DNA of 64,000 bases, from contig NZ_RQRS01000003.1 of assembly GCF_004335085.1 (NCBI RefSeq), positions 1-64,000 on the forward strand, given 5' to 3'. Position numbers and translations under genes: made by a program. Numbering within the stretch: the stretch's first letter is position 1; each line of letters begins with the position of its first letter. A model generated the notes under the pieces. The model searched no databases. It saw nothing but the letters and a program-made list of their open reading frames with translations, and had not been told where the DNA came from. This document shows, in pieces, positions 50,978 to 59,850 of the stretch. The stretch is from Pedobacter nototheniae (GTDB lineage: Bacteria > Bacteroidota > Bacteroidia > Sphingobacteriales > Sphingobacteriaceae).

Positions 50978-52072
50978 ATGAATAACACACATGTATTAAT
51001 CATGGCGGGAGGCGTTGGCTCTCGCTTCTGGCCGAAAAGTCGGAATCACTTTCCAAAACAGTTTATTGACATATTGGGACTTGGAAAATCTTTATTGCAA
51101 CTGACATATGATCGTTTTTTGAAAATATGTGCTAAAGAAAATATTTATATTTTAAGTAATGAGCAATATAAAGACTTGGTGCTTGAACAGATACCAGCTT
51201 TAAGTGAAGATCGAGTTCTATTGGAGCCAAGTCGCAATAATACTGCGCCGTGCATTGCCTATGCAAGTTATAAGATTTTAAAAAATAATCCAAATGCCAA
51301 TATTGTTGTGGCGCCTTCCGATCATCTGATCTTGAAGGAAGAAGAATTCTTGAATAAAGTTCACTTGGCCCTAAGCTTTTCAGCTACGAACGATGCTTTG
51401 CTTACCTTAGGCATTCAACCAACGAGGCCAGATACAGGTTATGGGTATATTAAATATCAAGAATCAAGTATTCAGAATCAAAAGCAGGCCGCTGAAATAA
51501 AGCAGGTAGAGGCTTTCATGGAGAAACCGTCTTTAGATAAAGCTGAAAAATATCTTGTTAGTGGAAAATATTTATGGAATGCAGGGATTTTTATATGGTC
51601 GGCTAAATCCATTCAAAGAGCTTTTGAAAAATATTCGCCAGAGATTGATACAATTTTTAAAGGTGGAAATCAATTTTATAATACTTCTTTTGAGCAGGAT
51701 TTTATCAATAAAAATTATCCTAAAGCACCGAATATCTCAATAGATTATGCAATTTTAGAAAAGGCTGATAATGTTTATACTATTCCTTCTGATATTGGAT
51801 GGTCAGATTTAGGAACATGGGCTTCCTTACATCAAGTTGCAGATAGAGATGAGTATGAAAATGCGCTAAGCTGCTCTCATTTGAATCTAACCGATACATC
51901 AGACTGTATTATTCAATTACCAGAAGGTAAGGCGGCTGTTATTAAAGGAATGAAAAATTACATTATTGTTGATGACGGAAAAGTCTTGTTAATCTATCCA
52001 AAATCTGATGAACAGGAGATTAAGCAAATTGCAGGACAAATGGTGCAGGATTATGGTGATGAGTATCTATAG
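50978..52072 (+). CDS. manC: Mannose-1-phosphate guanylyltransferase
   Basis: Makes GDP-mannose, the substrate of Gmd (encoded at 33264). The 364-residue protein has the pyrophosphorylase signature GGVGSRFWPKSR (residues 11-22), PSRNNTAPCIAYAS, APSDHLI, TGYGYI and the FMEKPS segment. It lacks the C-terminal phosphomannose-isomerase domain of long ManC/AlgA proteins, so a separate isomerase and phosphomannomutase must lie outside the window. Five bases after the WbpV-like gene. Confidence 0.95.
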   Translation: MNNTHVLIMAGGVGSRFWPKSRNHFPKQFIDILGLGKSLLQLTYDRFLKICAKENIYILSNEQYKDLVLEQIPALSEDRVLLEPSRNNTAPCIAYASYKILKNNPNANIVVAPSDHLILKEEEFLNKVHLALSFSATNDALLTLGIQPTRPDTGYGYIKYQESSIQNQKQAAEIKQVEAFMEKPSLDKAEKYLVSGKYLWNAGIFIWSAKSIQRAFEKYSPEIDTIFKGGNQFYNTSFEQDFINKNYPKAPNISIDYAILEKADNVYTIPSDIGWSDLGTWASLHQVADRDEYENALSCSHLNLTDTSDCIIQLPEGKAAVIKGMKNYIIVDDGKVLLIYPKSDEQEIKQIAGQMVQDYGDEYL

Positions 52073-52090
52073 AAAAACTACTTTTGCAAA

Positions 52091-53056
52091 ATGACAATAA
52101 TTTCTGCCTCTACATTCTTATTAATACTTTTTATCTTGGAATTTGCTTATTTCAAAATTGCAGACCATTTTAATATTATAGATAAGCCCAATCATCGAAG
52201 TTCTCACACAGAAGTTACGATTAGAGGCGGAGGTGTAATTTTTGCCATTTCAGTAATATTGTTTTATTTCTTATTCAATTTTGAATACCCATATTTTGTT
52301 ATTGGATTATTCTTAATTTCAGCTATAAGCTTTATTGATGATGTGGTAACCCTAAACAATAAAATTAGACTCAGTGTTCATTTATTGGCTGTAGCCTTAA
52401 TGTTTTATCAGTGGAATTTATTTGATCTTAACTGGTACTGGATTGTTGTAGCCGTCATTTTTGTAATTGGTACAATCAATGCCTACAACTTTATGGATGG
52501 CATTAATGGGATAACAGGTGCTTACAGTTTGATTACTGTTATAACGCTATACTATCTAAACACCTTGTTTTCTTTTGCAAATCAAAACCTGATTATTTGT
52601 ACAGGTTTAGCATTGTTGGTATTTAACTTTTTTAATTTTAGAAAAAAAGCAAAATGCTTTGCAGGGGATGTTGGCAGTGTAAGTATCGCTTTTATTCTGA
52701 TTTTCTTAATTGGTCTGTTGATCTTGAAAACTCAAAATCTCAGTTACATCCTATTGTTTCTGTTATATGGTTTAGATGCCGTTTTTACCATTTTTTTTAG
52801 GGTAATTAGAAAAGAAAATATTTTTGAAGCTCATCGTAGCCATTTTTATCAGTATCTATCTAACGAATTAAAATGGCCCCATTTACAAGTTTCAGCTCTT
52901 TATTTTGCTATTCAATTGATTATTAACCTATGTTTAATTTTCTGGACTAAGGATTCCATGATTCTCAATTGTATACTAGTATTTGCTCTCAGCATAGTGT
53001 TTTTGATAATCCGTTTTAAGTTAGAAGGTAAACAACGTTTACTTAATTTACAATAG
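52091..53056 (+). CDS. Undecaprenyl-phosphate sugar-1-phosphate transferase (WbpL/WecA type)
   Basis: A 321-residue membrane protein of the MraY/WecA superfamily with about ten helices. Conserved cytoplasmic motifs: DKPNHRSSHTEVTIRGGG (residues 33-50), SFIDDVVTLN with the Asp pair (about 80-89), NAYNFMDGINGITG (about 130-143) and CFAGDVGSVSIAF (about 195-207), plus the carbohydrate-recognition loop AHRSHFYQYLS near the C-terminus. The short length and this loop resemble WbpL, which transfers a 2-acetamido-2,6-dideoxyhexose-1-P. It probably starts each repeat unit on undecaprenyl phosphate. Confidence 0.9.
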   Translation: MTIISASTFLLILFILEFAYFKIADHFNIIDKPNHRSSHTEVTIRGGGVIFAISVILFYFLFNFEYPYFVIGLFLISAISFIDDVVTLNNKIRLSVHLLAVALMFYQWNLFDLNWYWIVVAVIFVIGTINAYNFMDGINGITGAYSLITVITLYYLNTLFSFANQNLIICTGLALLVFNFFNFRKKAKCFAGDVGSVSIAFILIFLIGLLILKTQNLSYILLFLLYGLDAVFTIFFRVIRKENIFEAHRSHFYQYLSNELKWPHLQVSALYFAIQLIINLCLIFWTKDSMILNCILVFALSIVFLIIRFKLEGKQRLLNLQ

Positions 53057-53059
53057 TAT

Positions 53060-53103
53060 TTGCCAAAAGCAAAAGGATTAATTTGAATTAAACTTTTTGG
53101 CAA
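53060..53103 (+). terminator. Long hairpin between the WbpL-like and WbpM-like genes
   Basis: TTGCCAAAA (53060-53068) pairs with TTTTTGGCAA (53094-53103), and an inner TTAATT/AATTAA adds a second stem. No clear T-run follows, so it may be an attenuator or a processing site rather than a full terminator. Confidence 0.4.
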
Positions 53104-53168
53104 GATAGTTGTTTGCTTGTATCCAAGTCGATGAGTATATTATTTTAGTTTTGATTATGATTAATACT

Positions 53169-53176
53169 TATCTTTA
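53169..53176 (+). promoter_or_regulatory. Possible internal promoter ahead of the WbpM-like gene
   Basis: TATCTTTA (same -7 variant as upstream of 31914) lies 23 bases before TTG 53200. A TTTG at 53150-53153 is 15 bases upstream, slightly too close. Confidence 0.4.
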
Positions 53177-53199
53177 CGATAAAAAAAGCCTATAGCACT

Positions 53200-55140
53200 T
53201 TGTTTACTCAAATTAATATTGTACCCCGCTGGATTATTTTCATAATTGATTTATGGATTTGTAGCTTCTCTTTGGTTTTTGCTTATAGTTTAAAGCATAA
53301 CCTGGATATGACAGTCGTGGAGATTCCCGAACTTGCCAGAAATTTACTTATCCTAGCAGTAATTAATATTGGAGTATTTCTACATATTAAAACATTTACA
53401 GGAATAATTCGCTATACGAGTGCCCAAGATTCTTTCAGGATTTTGTTCGCTGTGTTAGTCGCTAATGGCAACTTCTTTGTTTTAAACTTAATCTTTATTA
53501 GCTTTTTTAATGGTTCGTTAATTTCCAATACTATATTAATTACCAATGGTTTAACAAGCTTTTTACTGCTAATAACATATAGGGTAATGATTAAGTATTT
53601 CTTTATGTATATAAAGAATTTAAAGCTAGATAAGAAAAAGGTAATCATATATGGCGCAGGTGAAGCAGGATTAGCTACAAAACGTACGTTTGATCACGAT
53701 GCTAGAGTTAACAAGAGCATCATGGCATTTGTAGATGATGATGAACGGAAAGTTGGGAAAACTATTGATGGTGTAAAAATATTAGATGCCAAGAATTTAG
53801 AATATTTGATTCAACAACACCAGCTTGATGAGATAATCTTTGCCTCTTATACTATTCCTGATGAGCGTAAGGATCAAATTGTAGATTTATGTCTTGAAAA
53901 TGATATTAAAATTCTAAATATTCCTCCGCCAGATGTATGGTCAAACGGTAAATTACAACCCGCACAAATTCAGAAACTAAATATTGAGGATTTGCTTAAT
54001 CGTAAATCCATTAAAATAGACATTGATGGGATAGGTAATATGCTTAATAATAAGCGAATCCTGATTACTGGAGCCGCCGGCTCTATTGGGAGTGAAATTG
54101 TTCGTCAGCTATCTAAATTTGATGTCGGTTTAGTTATTTTATGTGATCAAAGTGAAACCGCTTTACATGAATTATACCTTGAATTAGAAGAAGGTAATCG
54201 TAATAAAAACTTTCATGCCTTTGTTGGCGATGTTCGAGATGAACAGCGCATGGATAAATTATTTAGCACATACAAGCCACACTACGTTTATCACGCAGCA
54301 GCGTATAAGCATGTGCCACTAATGGAAGATAATCCTGCCGAGGCAATAAAAGCGAATGTTTTAGGAACCAAAACTATTGCAGATAAATCTGTAAAATATG
54401 GCGTGCAGAAATTTGTTATGATTTCTACAGATAAAGCTGTAAACCCTACCAATATAATGGGGGCTTCTAAAAGAATTGCAGAAATTTATGTTCAGTCTTT
54501 AAATAACTCGCTAAGCACAAATGGTTTTATTTTTAGTAATGGATTGAGTTATATAAATGAATTAAATGTTAAGCCAATAACTAAATTCATTACCACCCGA
54601 TTTGGAAATGTATTGGGGTCAAATGGTTCTGTTATACCTAGATTTAGACAGCAAATTGAAAAAGGTGGACCAGTAACGGTTACACATCCAGAAATTACCC
54701 GTTATTTTATGACAATTCCAGAAGCTTGTCGTTTAGTACTTGAAGCTGGTTGTATGGGCAAGGGTGGAGAAATTTTTGTTTTTGATATGGGTAAATCCGT
54801 TAAGATTGTTGAACTAGCTAAAAAGATGATTCGATTAGCTGGTTTAGAGCCCAACGTTGATGTTAAGATTGAATACTCAGGATTAAGACCTGGAGAGAAG
54901 CTATACGAAGAATTGCTTAACGATAATGAAAATACAATGCCTACTCACCATGAAAAAATTATGATTGGAAAGGTTAGGGAATATGTTTTTGCTGATGTAG
55001 AAAGCCAGATTTACGAATTAATTTTATCTGCACGTTCGGGCAATGACAGGCAGGTAGTCGTGAATATGAAAAAATTGGTGCCAGAATTTAAAAGTAAGAA
55101 TTCTATTTTTGAAGAGCTAGATAAACTGATAAACGATTAA
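53200..55140 (+). CDS. UDP-GlcNAc 4,6-dehydratase (WbpM/CapD-like membrane protein)
   Basis: A 646-residue protein with four N-terminal membrane helices (residues 10-132). A first nucleotide-binding region with YGAGEAGLATK (151-161) is followed by the catalytic SDR domain with TGAAGSIGSE (290-299), YHAAAYKHVPLME and STDKAVNPTNIMGASK. Met420 and Lys424 replace the usual Tyr-x-x-x-Lys, the hallmark of WbpM/FlaA1 dehydratases that make UDP-4-keto-6-deoxy-GlcNAc. No in-frame ATG upstream; the TTG start at 53200 fits the conserved N-terminus (NIVPRWIIFIIDL). Confidence 0.93.
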   Translation: MFTQINIVPRWIIFIIDLWICSFSLVFAYSLKHNLDMTVVEIPELARNLLILAVINIGVFLHIKTFTGIIRYTSAQDSFRILFAVLVANGNFFVLNLIFISFFNGSLISNTILITNGLTSFLLLITYRVMIKYFFMYIKNLKLDKKKVIIYGAGEAGLATKRTFDHDARVNKSIMAFVDDDERKVGKTIDGVKILDAKNLEYLIQQHQLDEIIFASYTIPDERKDQIVDLCLENDIKILNIPPPDVWSNGKLQPAQIQKLNIEDLLNRKSIKIDIDGIGNMLNNKRILITGAAGSIGSEIVRQLSKFDVGLVILCDQSETALHELYLELEEGNRNKNFHAFVGDVRDEQRMDKLFSTYKPHYVYHAAAYKHVPLMEDNPAEAIKANVLGTKTIADKSVKYGVQKFVMISTDKAVNPTNIMGASKRIAEIYVQSLNNSLSTNGFIFSNGLSYINELNVKPITKFITTRFGNVLGSNGSVIPRFRQQIEKGGPVTVTHPEITRYFMTIPEACRLVLEAGCMGKGGEIFVFDMGKSVKIVELAKKMIRLAGLEPNVDVKIEYSGLRPGEKLYEELLNDNENTMPTHHEKIMIGKVREYVFADVESQIYELILSARSGNDRQVVVNMKKLVPEFKSKNSIFEELDKLIND

Positions 55141-55145
55141 TATTA

Positions 55146-56756
55146 ATGAGAAAATATCTTTATATGGCCTTTATGGCCTTTTTTGTTTTAACATCAAAAG
55201 CCCAGGAAACTCCCAACAGAATTATTCCTTACGATTATCAGTTTTATCAAAAGCTGAATCCATCAATATATAATCAGCAATCAAAATTTCATTCCTCTAT
55301 AAAAGGATTTTACTCTGATGATAGCAAATTGAGTCAGCAGTATGATTCATTAATGAATGCTGGTACAGATAGCTTGAATAAGAGAAGTTGGGTGCATAGA
55401 AAATTATTTCAAGAGCACTTGTTAGAATTTAAAAATGAAGATTATAACATCTATGCAGACTTTCTTCCTGATTTTCAGATTGGTAGAGATGTAAGTAATA
55501 ATAGAACAACTTGGTTAAATACCCGTGGTTTTCAGGTTGGTGGAAATGTTGGTAAACAATTTTCATTTTATTTAAATGGATTTGAGAACCAAGGAAAATT
55601 TGCCGATTACGTTAATAATTTTATTATTAAAAATCAGGTTGTGCCAGGACAGGGTTATGGCAAATTGGCAACAAATACACAGGATTGGTCTTATGTTACA
55701 GCATTACTTTCTTATACACCTAGTAAATATCTAAACTTTGCTTTGGGTTATGATAAAAACTTTATAGGTGACGGATATCGTTCGATGCTACTTTCTGATG
55801 TTTCATCAAATTACTCTTTTTTTAGAGTTAGAGCTACATTGGGTAGTGTACAATATCAAACCATATTTGCTTATATGTTAGATCCTGGGGCTCCTAAATT
55901 AGCTTCAGACAGGCGTTTAGGTGATCGTGGTAAATGGATGGCTGCACACTATGTAGATTGGAACGCGACTAATCGTTTTTCTGTTGGTTTTTTTCAAGCT
56001 GTTACCTGGGCAGATGCCGAAGTAGAAGGTAAAAGAGGTTTTGACTTTAATTATATTCACCCATTTATGTTTTTGCGTCCGGTAGAAAATACTAACACAA
56101 CCTCTCCTGATAAAATGCGTTTAGGAATAAACCTTAAATATGAATTGTTAAAGAAAACTACCTTATATGGTCAATTTATGTTTGATGAGTTTACAGCAAA
56201 AGAATTTTTTGCAGGTAATGGCTATTGGGCAAATAAGTATGCGGTGCAATTTGGTGTTCGTGGATCGGATCTTTTTGCCGTTCCAGGTTTAAATTATTTA
56301 GCAGAATTTAATACTGCTCGTCCTTATACTTATGCACATTTCGATCGTATTTCTAATTATGCCAATTATAATCAATCTTTAGCACACCCACGCGGCGCTA
56401 ATTTCAGAGAATTTTTAGGCATGTTAAATTATAGTTACAAACGTTTTGATTTCCAGGGTGAGGCTTTATACTCTAGATATGGCCTTGATCCTGATGGCAT
56501 GAACTATGGCGGGGATATATTTAAAAGCTATGATACCCGTTCTGTTCAATATGGTAGTCATATTGGGCAAGGAATTACTACTGATTTGTATTACGCCAAA
56601 GGCCAGGTGGCTTATTTACTAAATCCTAAGTATAATTTGCGTATAGAAGTTGCCGGTACTTACAGAAGGGAAAGTAATACCCTAGGCGTAAATAATACGG
56701 GTTTAATCACCATTGGACTAAGAAGTACATTCAGAAATATTTACCACGATTTTTAA
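55146..56756 (+). CDS. RemB/Wzi-like outer-membrane beta-barrel protein
   Basis: A 536-residue protein with a signal peptide (residues 1-20, ending SKAQ). The mature part begins with IIPYDYQFYQKLNPSIY and FHSSIKGFYSDD, which I recognise from Bacteroidota proteins annotated as RemB-like. The middle holds the Wzi-type pattern (FIGDGYRSMLLSDVSSNYSFFRV, about 207-229) and LNFALGYDKN. Barrel strands alternate aromatic residues to the C-terminus. Wzi attaches capsule to the cell surface; RemB is a gliding-associated surface protein. Five bases after the dehydratase stop, so it belongs to the locus. Confidence 0.82.
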   Translation: MRKYLYMAFMAFFVLTSKAQETPNRIIPYDYQFYQKLNPSIYNQQSKFHSSIKGFYSDDSKLSQQYDSLMNAGTDSLNKRSWVHRKLFQEHLLEFKNEDYNIYADFLPDFQIGRDVSNNRTTWLNTRGFQVGGNVGKQFSFYLNGFENQGKFADYVNNFIIKNQVVPGQGYGKLATNTQDWSYVTALLSYTPSKYLNFALGYDKNFIGDGYRSMLLSDVSSNYSFFRVRATLGSVQYQTIFAYMLDPGAPKLASDRRLGDRGKWMAAHYVDWNATNRFSVGFFQAVTWADAEVEGKRGFDFNYIHPFMFLRPVENTNTTSPDKMRLGINLKYELLKKTTLYGQFMFDEFTAKEFFAGNGYWANKYAVQFGVRGSDLFAVPGLNYLAEFNTARPYTYAHFDRISNYANYNQSLAHPRGANFREFLGMLNYSYKRFDFQGEALYSRYGLDPDGMNYGGDIFKSYDTRSVQYGSHIGQGITTDLYYAKGQVAYLLNPKYNLRIEVAGTYRRESNTLGVNNTGLITIGLRSTFRNIYHDF

Positions 56757-56776
56757 TCAATAAGGGAGCAAAATAG

Positions 56777-56811
56777 AAACCCCATCTAATACAATTAGAT
56801 GGGGTTTTTTA
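56777..56811 (+). terminator. Terminator of the polysaccharide locus
   Basis: AAACCCCATCTAAT pairs perfectly with ATTAGATGGGGTTT (14 bp) around a three-base loop, followed by TTT. Symmetrical enough to serve the convergent dxs gene as well. Confidence 0.93.
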
Positions 56812-56848
56812 TATCATTATATTTGGGAAATTTAATCCAGAAGCTAAA

Positions 56849-58777
56849 TTACCCAACCATGCTATTAGTTGTTCGTTTTACAGCAACCTTCTTTACTGCT
56901 TCTATAATTGAGTTTTTATCATAACCACATTCTGCCCATAATTCTGGCTGTTCGCCATGTTCTATAAAATGATCAGGAATACCCAAACGAATCACATTTG
57001 AATTGTAATTATGATCTGCCATAAATTCTAAAACAGCAGAGCCTACACCGCCTGGAAGCGATCCGTCTTCAACAGTAATTACTTGTTTATATTTTGAGAA
57101 TACTTCATGAAGCATTTGCTCATCTAATGGCTTAACAAAACGTAAATCATAGTGGGCAGGGTAATAACCCTCGCTGTTTAATTCTGCCCGTGCTTCTACA
57201 GCAAAATTACCCACATGGCCTATTGTTAATATTGCTACATCTTCACCATCACAGATTTTACGACCTTTACCAATTTCTAAAGCTTTAAAAGGTCTCTTCC
57301 AATCAGGCATTACCCCATTACCACGAGGATAACGAATTACAAAGGGCCCCATGTTTTCCTGTTGAGCAGTATACATCAGGTTTCTCAGTTCTTCCTCATT
57401 CATTGGTGAAGCTACAATCATGTTTGGTATGCAACGCATATAAGCTATATCGTATGCGCCATGATGTGTTGCGCCATCCGCTCCTGCTAAACCTGCACGA
57501 TCCAGACAAAAAACAACATTTAACTTTTGAATTGCTACATCATGGATTACCTGGTCGTATGCTCGTTGCATAAAGCTAGAATAGATATTGCAAAAAGGGA
57601 CCAATCCTTGTGTTGCTAATCCTGCTGAAAATGTAACGGCATGTTGTTCTGCAATTCCAACATCAAATGCTCTGGTTGGCATTGCTTTCATCATAATATT
57701 TAATGATGAACCTGAAGGCATTGCAGGCGTAATACCTACAATTTTTTTATTTGCTTCAGCCAATTCAACCATAGTATGGCCAAATACATCCTGGTATTTT
57801 GGTGGTTGTGGCTTATCTGGAATACTTTTTTTAATCTCGCCGGTAATTTTATCAAATAAACCTGGGGCGTGCCATTTGGTTTGATCTTTTTCTGCTAAAG
57901 CAAAGCCCTTTCCTTTTACGGTAACGCAATGTAATAGTTTTGGACCTGGAATGGCCGAAAGATCTTTTATAACTGAAGCCAGACGTTTTACATCATGTCC
58001 ATCAACTGGACCAAAATATCTAAAGTTTAGTGCTTCAAATAAATTGCTTTGTTTTAAAAGTGTTCCTTTTATACTTTTCTCTATCTTTTTAACATACTTA
58101 TGCGCATTAGGTCCTAATTTAGAAAGGCTTGTTAATACATTTGATATGTCATCCCGAAAACGGTTATAAGATTTAGAGGTTGTAATATTGGTTAAATATT
58201 CTTTTAATGCACCAACATTTGGATCGATAGACATGCAGTTATCATTTAAGATAACTAAAACATTGCTATTCTCGATTCCTGCGTGATTTAAGCCTTCAAA
58301 AGCTAATCCTGCCGTCATTGCACCATCGCCAATTACGGCAACATGCTGGCGATCGGTTTCGCCTTTAAGTTGCGACGCCACAGCCATACCCAATGCAGCA
58401 GAAATAGAAGTAGATGAGTGCCCTACGCCAAAAGTATCATATTCACTTTCAGAAATTTTCGGAAAGCCACTAATACCTTTATAAATGCGGTTTGTATGGA
58501 AAAGATCTCTTCTTCCTGTTAGGATTTTATGACCATAAGCTTGGTGCCCTACATCCCATACTAATTTATCATATGGAGTGTTTAAAGCATAGTGTAAAGC
58601 AACAGTAAGCTCTACAACGCCTAGGCTGGAGCCAAAATGCCCGCCATTTATACTTACTACATCAATAATGTATTGTCGTAATTCCTGGCTTATTTGCTCT
58701 AAGTCAGTTTCGCTAAACTGCTTTAAATCAGCAGGGTAGTTAATTTTAGATAATAGTGGACCAGCTTTTACTTGCAT
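56849..58777 (-). CDS. dxs: 1-deoxy-D-xylulose-5-phosphate synthase
   Basis: First step of the MEP isoprenoid pathway: condenses pyruvate and glyceraldehyde-3-phosphate using thiamine diphosphate. The 642-residue protein shows GHFGSSLGVVELTVALHY (47-64), GVGHSSTSISAALG (117-130), the ThDP motif GDGAMTAG-(x)-EGLNHAG...NDN (150-180), DVGIAEQH with catalytic Glu377, DRAGLAGADGATHHGAYD, and the C-terminal transketolase domain. Supplies undecaprenyl phosphate needed by the adjacent polysaccharide locus, though the proximity may be chance. Confidence 0.97.
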   Translation of the reverse strand: MQVKAGPLLSKINYPADLKQFSETDLEQISQELRQYIIDVVSINGGHFGSSLGVVELTVALHYALNTPYDKLVWDVGHQAYGHKILTGRRDLFHTNRIYKGISGFPKISESEYDTFGVGHSSTSISAALGMAVASQLKGETDRQHVAVIGDGAMTAGLAFEGLNHAGIENSNVLVILNDNCMSIDPNVGALKEYLTNITTSKSYNRFRDDISNVLTSLSKLGPNAHKYVKKIEKSIKGTLLKQSNLFEALNFRYFGPVDGHDVKRLASVIKDLSAIPGPKLLHCVTVKGKGFALAEKDQTKWHAPGLFDKITGEIKKSIPDKPQPPKYQDVFGHTMVELAEANKKIVGITPAMPSGSSLNIMMKAMPTRAFDVGIAEQHAVTFSAGLATQGLVPFCNIYSSFMQRAYDQVIHDVAIQKLNVVFCLDRAGLAGADGATHHGAYDIAYMRCIPNMIVASPMNEEELRNLMYTAQQENMGPFVIRYPRGNGVMPDWKRPFKALEIGKGRKICDGEDVAILTIGHVGNFAVEARAELNSEGYYPAHYDLRFVKPLDEQMLHEVFSKYKQVITVEDGSLPGGVGSAVLEFMADHNYNSNVIRLGIPDHFIEHGEQPELWAECGYDKNSIIEAVKKVAVKRTTNSMVG

Positions 58778-58965
58778 GCGGTATTTTGGTAAAAAACAAG
58801 GTACAAATTACGGTATTTTAGATTTAATATTGAAGAAAAATCGTCTAATAAGTGTAAAGTGATTATCAAAGTAAACAATTGTTTACGAGTAAAGTTGTTA
58901 AATAATACTATTTAAAATCAATATAAATCATTTAAGGCAGAAGATTATCTCTTGTTAAAAATTAC

Positions 58966-58973
58966 TATGTTTG
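58966..58973 (+). promoter_or_regulatory. -7 element of scpA promoter
   Basis: TATGTTTG (exact TAnnTTTG) nine bases before ATG 58983. No clear -33. The 205-bp gap between dxs and scpA otherwise holds only promoter-like AT-rich DNA. Confidence 0.5.
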
Positions 58974-58982
58974 TTTTGACTG

Positions 58983-59726
58983 ATGCAAGCTGAAAATTTT
59001 GAAATAAAACTTCCGGTATTCGAGGGCCCCTTCGATTTGTTGCTGTTTTTTATAGAACGGGACGAGCTTAATATTCAAGATGTTGAAATTGCAAAAATTA
59101 CAAATGATTTTCTGGCGTATATCCATCGTTTATTGGCCTTAAATGTAGAAGTGGCGAGTGAATTTATTTTAGTGGCTGCTACTTTAATGCGCATTAAATC
59201 AAAAATGCTGCTACCAAGGATAGAAATTGATGAGGCAGGAAATGAAATTAATCCTGAATTAGATTTAATTGCTCGACTGATTGCCTATAAACAATTTAAA
59301 TCCGCTGCTGAAGAACTTAAGGTTTTTGAAGATGCGAGGATGCAACAGGAACGCAGAGGAAATATTGAACATGATTTATCGCTTGCTGCAGAGTCATCTA
59401 CCCACCAGGATGAGCTTTTATCTTTAGATTTGTACAAACTTTTGGTCGTTTATCATCGCACGATGCAAAAATATGAATTGCGAAGCGAAGAAGTAAAGCA
59501 TACTGTTGTGCAATATCCATACACTATTGAGCAGCAAAAACACTTTATTGCGAACTTGCTGGATATTAATAAACAGATTGATTTTGCTCTGGTACTGAAA
59601 AACTCTGAAAATAAGGTTCATTTCGTGTATAATTTCCTGGCAATTTTAGAAATGCTGCAACAACAAATAGTAGAAATTACAATTGGTAGTGGTTATAATA
59701 ACTTTAATGTAAAAGCTGTACATTAA
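58983..59726 (+). CDS. scpA: Segregation and condensation protein A
   Basis: Kleisin subunit of the SMC-ScpAB condensin. The 247-residue protein begins IKLPVFEGPFDLLLFFIERDELNIQDVEIAKIT (residues 8-40), the conserved kleisin N-terminal domain that binds the SMC neck, followed by ASEFILVAATLMRIKSKMLLPR. The C-terminal winged-helix domain contains HFVYNFLAILEMLQQQIVEI, which binds the SMC head. ScpB is not adjacent. Confidence 0.95.
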   Translation: MQAENFEIKLPVFEGPFDLLLFFIERDELNIQDVEIAKITNDFLAYIHRLLALNVEVASEFILVAATLMRIKSKMLLPRIEIDEAGNEINPELDLIARLIAYKQFKSAAEELKVFEDARMQQERRGNIEHDLSLAAESSTHQDELLSLDLYKLLVVYHRTMQKYELRSEEVKHTVVQYPYTIEQQKHFIANLLDINKQIDFALVLKNSENKVHFVYNFLAILEMLQQQIVEITIGSGYNNFNVKAVH

Positions 59727-59817
59727 TTTTATAAAGTTTTATTCAAAATGTTGAATAGTAATAGTATTGTTTAATTCTATTGTCTATTCTTCTAATGGGT
59801 CTCTCAATAAAATTCTT

Positions 59818-59825
59818 TACTTTTG
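59818..59825 (+). promoter_or_regulatory. -7 element of glyA promoter
   Basis: TACTTTTG (exact TAnnTTTG) 25 bases before ATG 59851. It lies inside the longer open frame that starts at 59767, another reason to prefer the ATG. Confidence 0.5.
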
Positions 59826-59850
59826 CCAAAAAATTAGAAACCAATATAGG

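Noticed and set aside
57588..57884. 98-codon frame on the plus strand
   Set aside because: Fully inside dxs on the opposite strand; no start signals and no recognisable product.
59767..59850. N-terminal extension of GlyA
   Set aside because: It is not part of the family and contains the likely promoter TACTTTTG.
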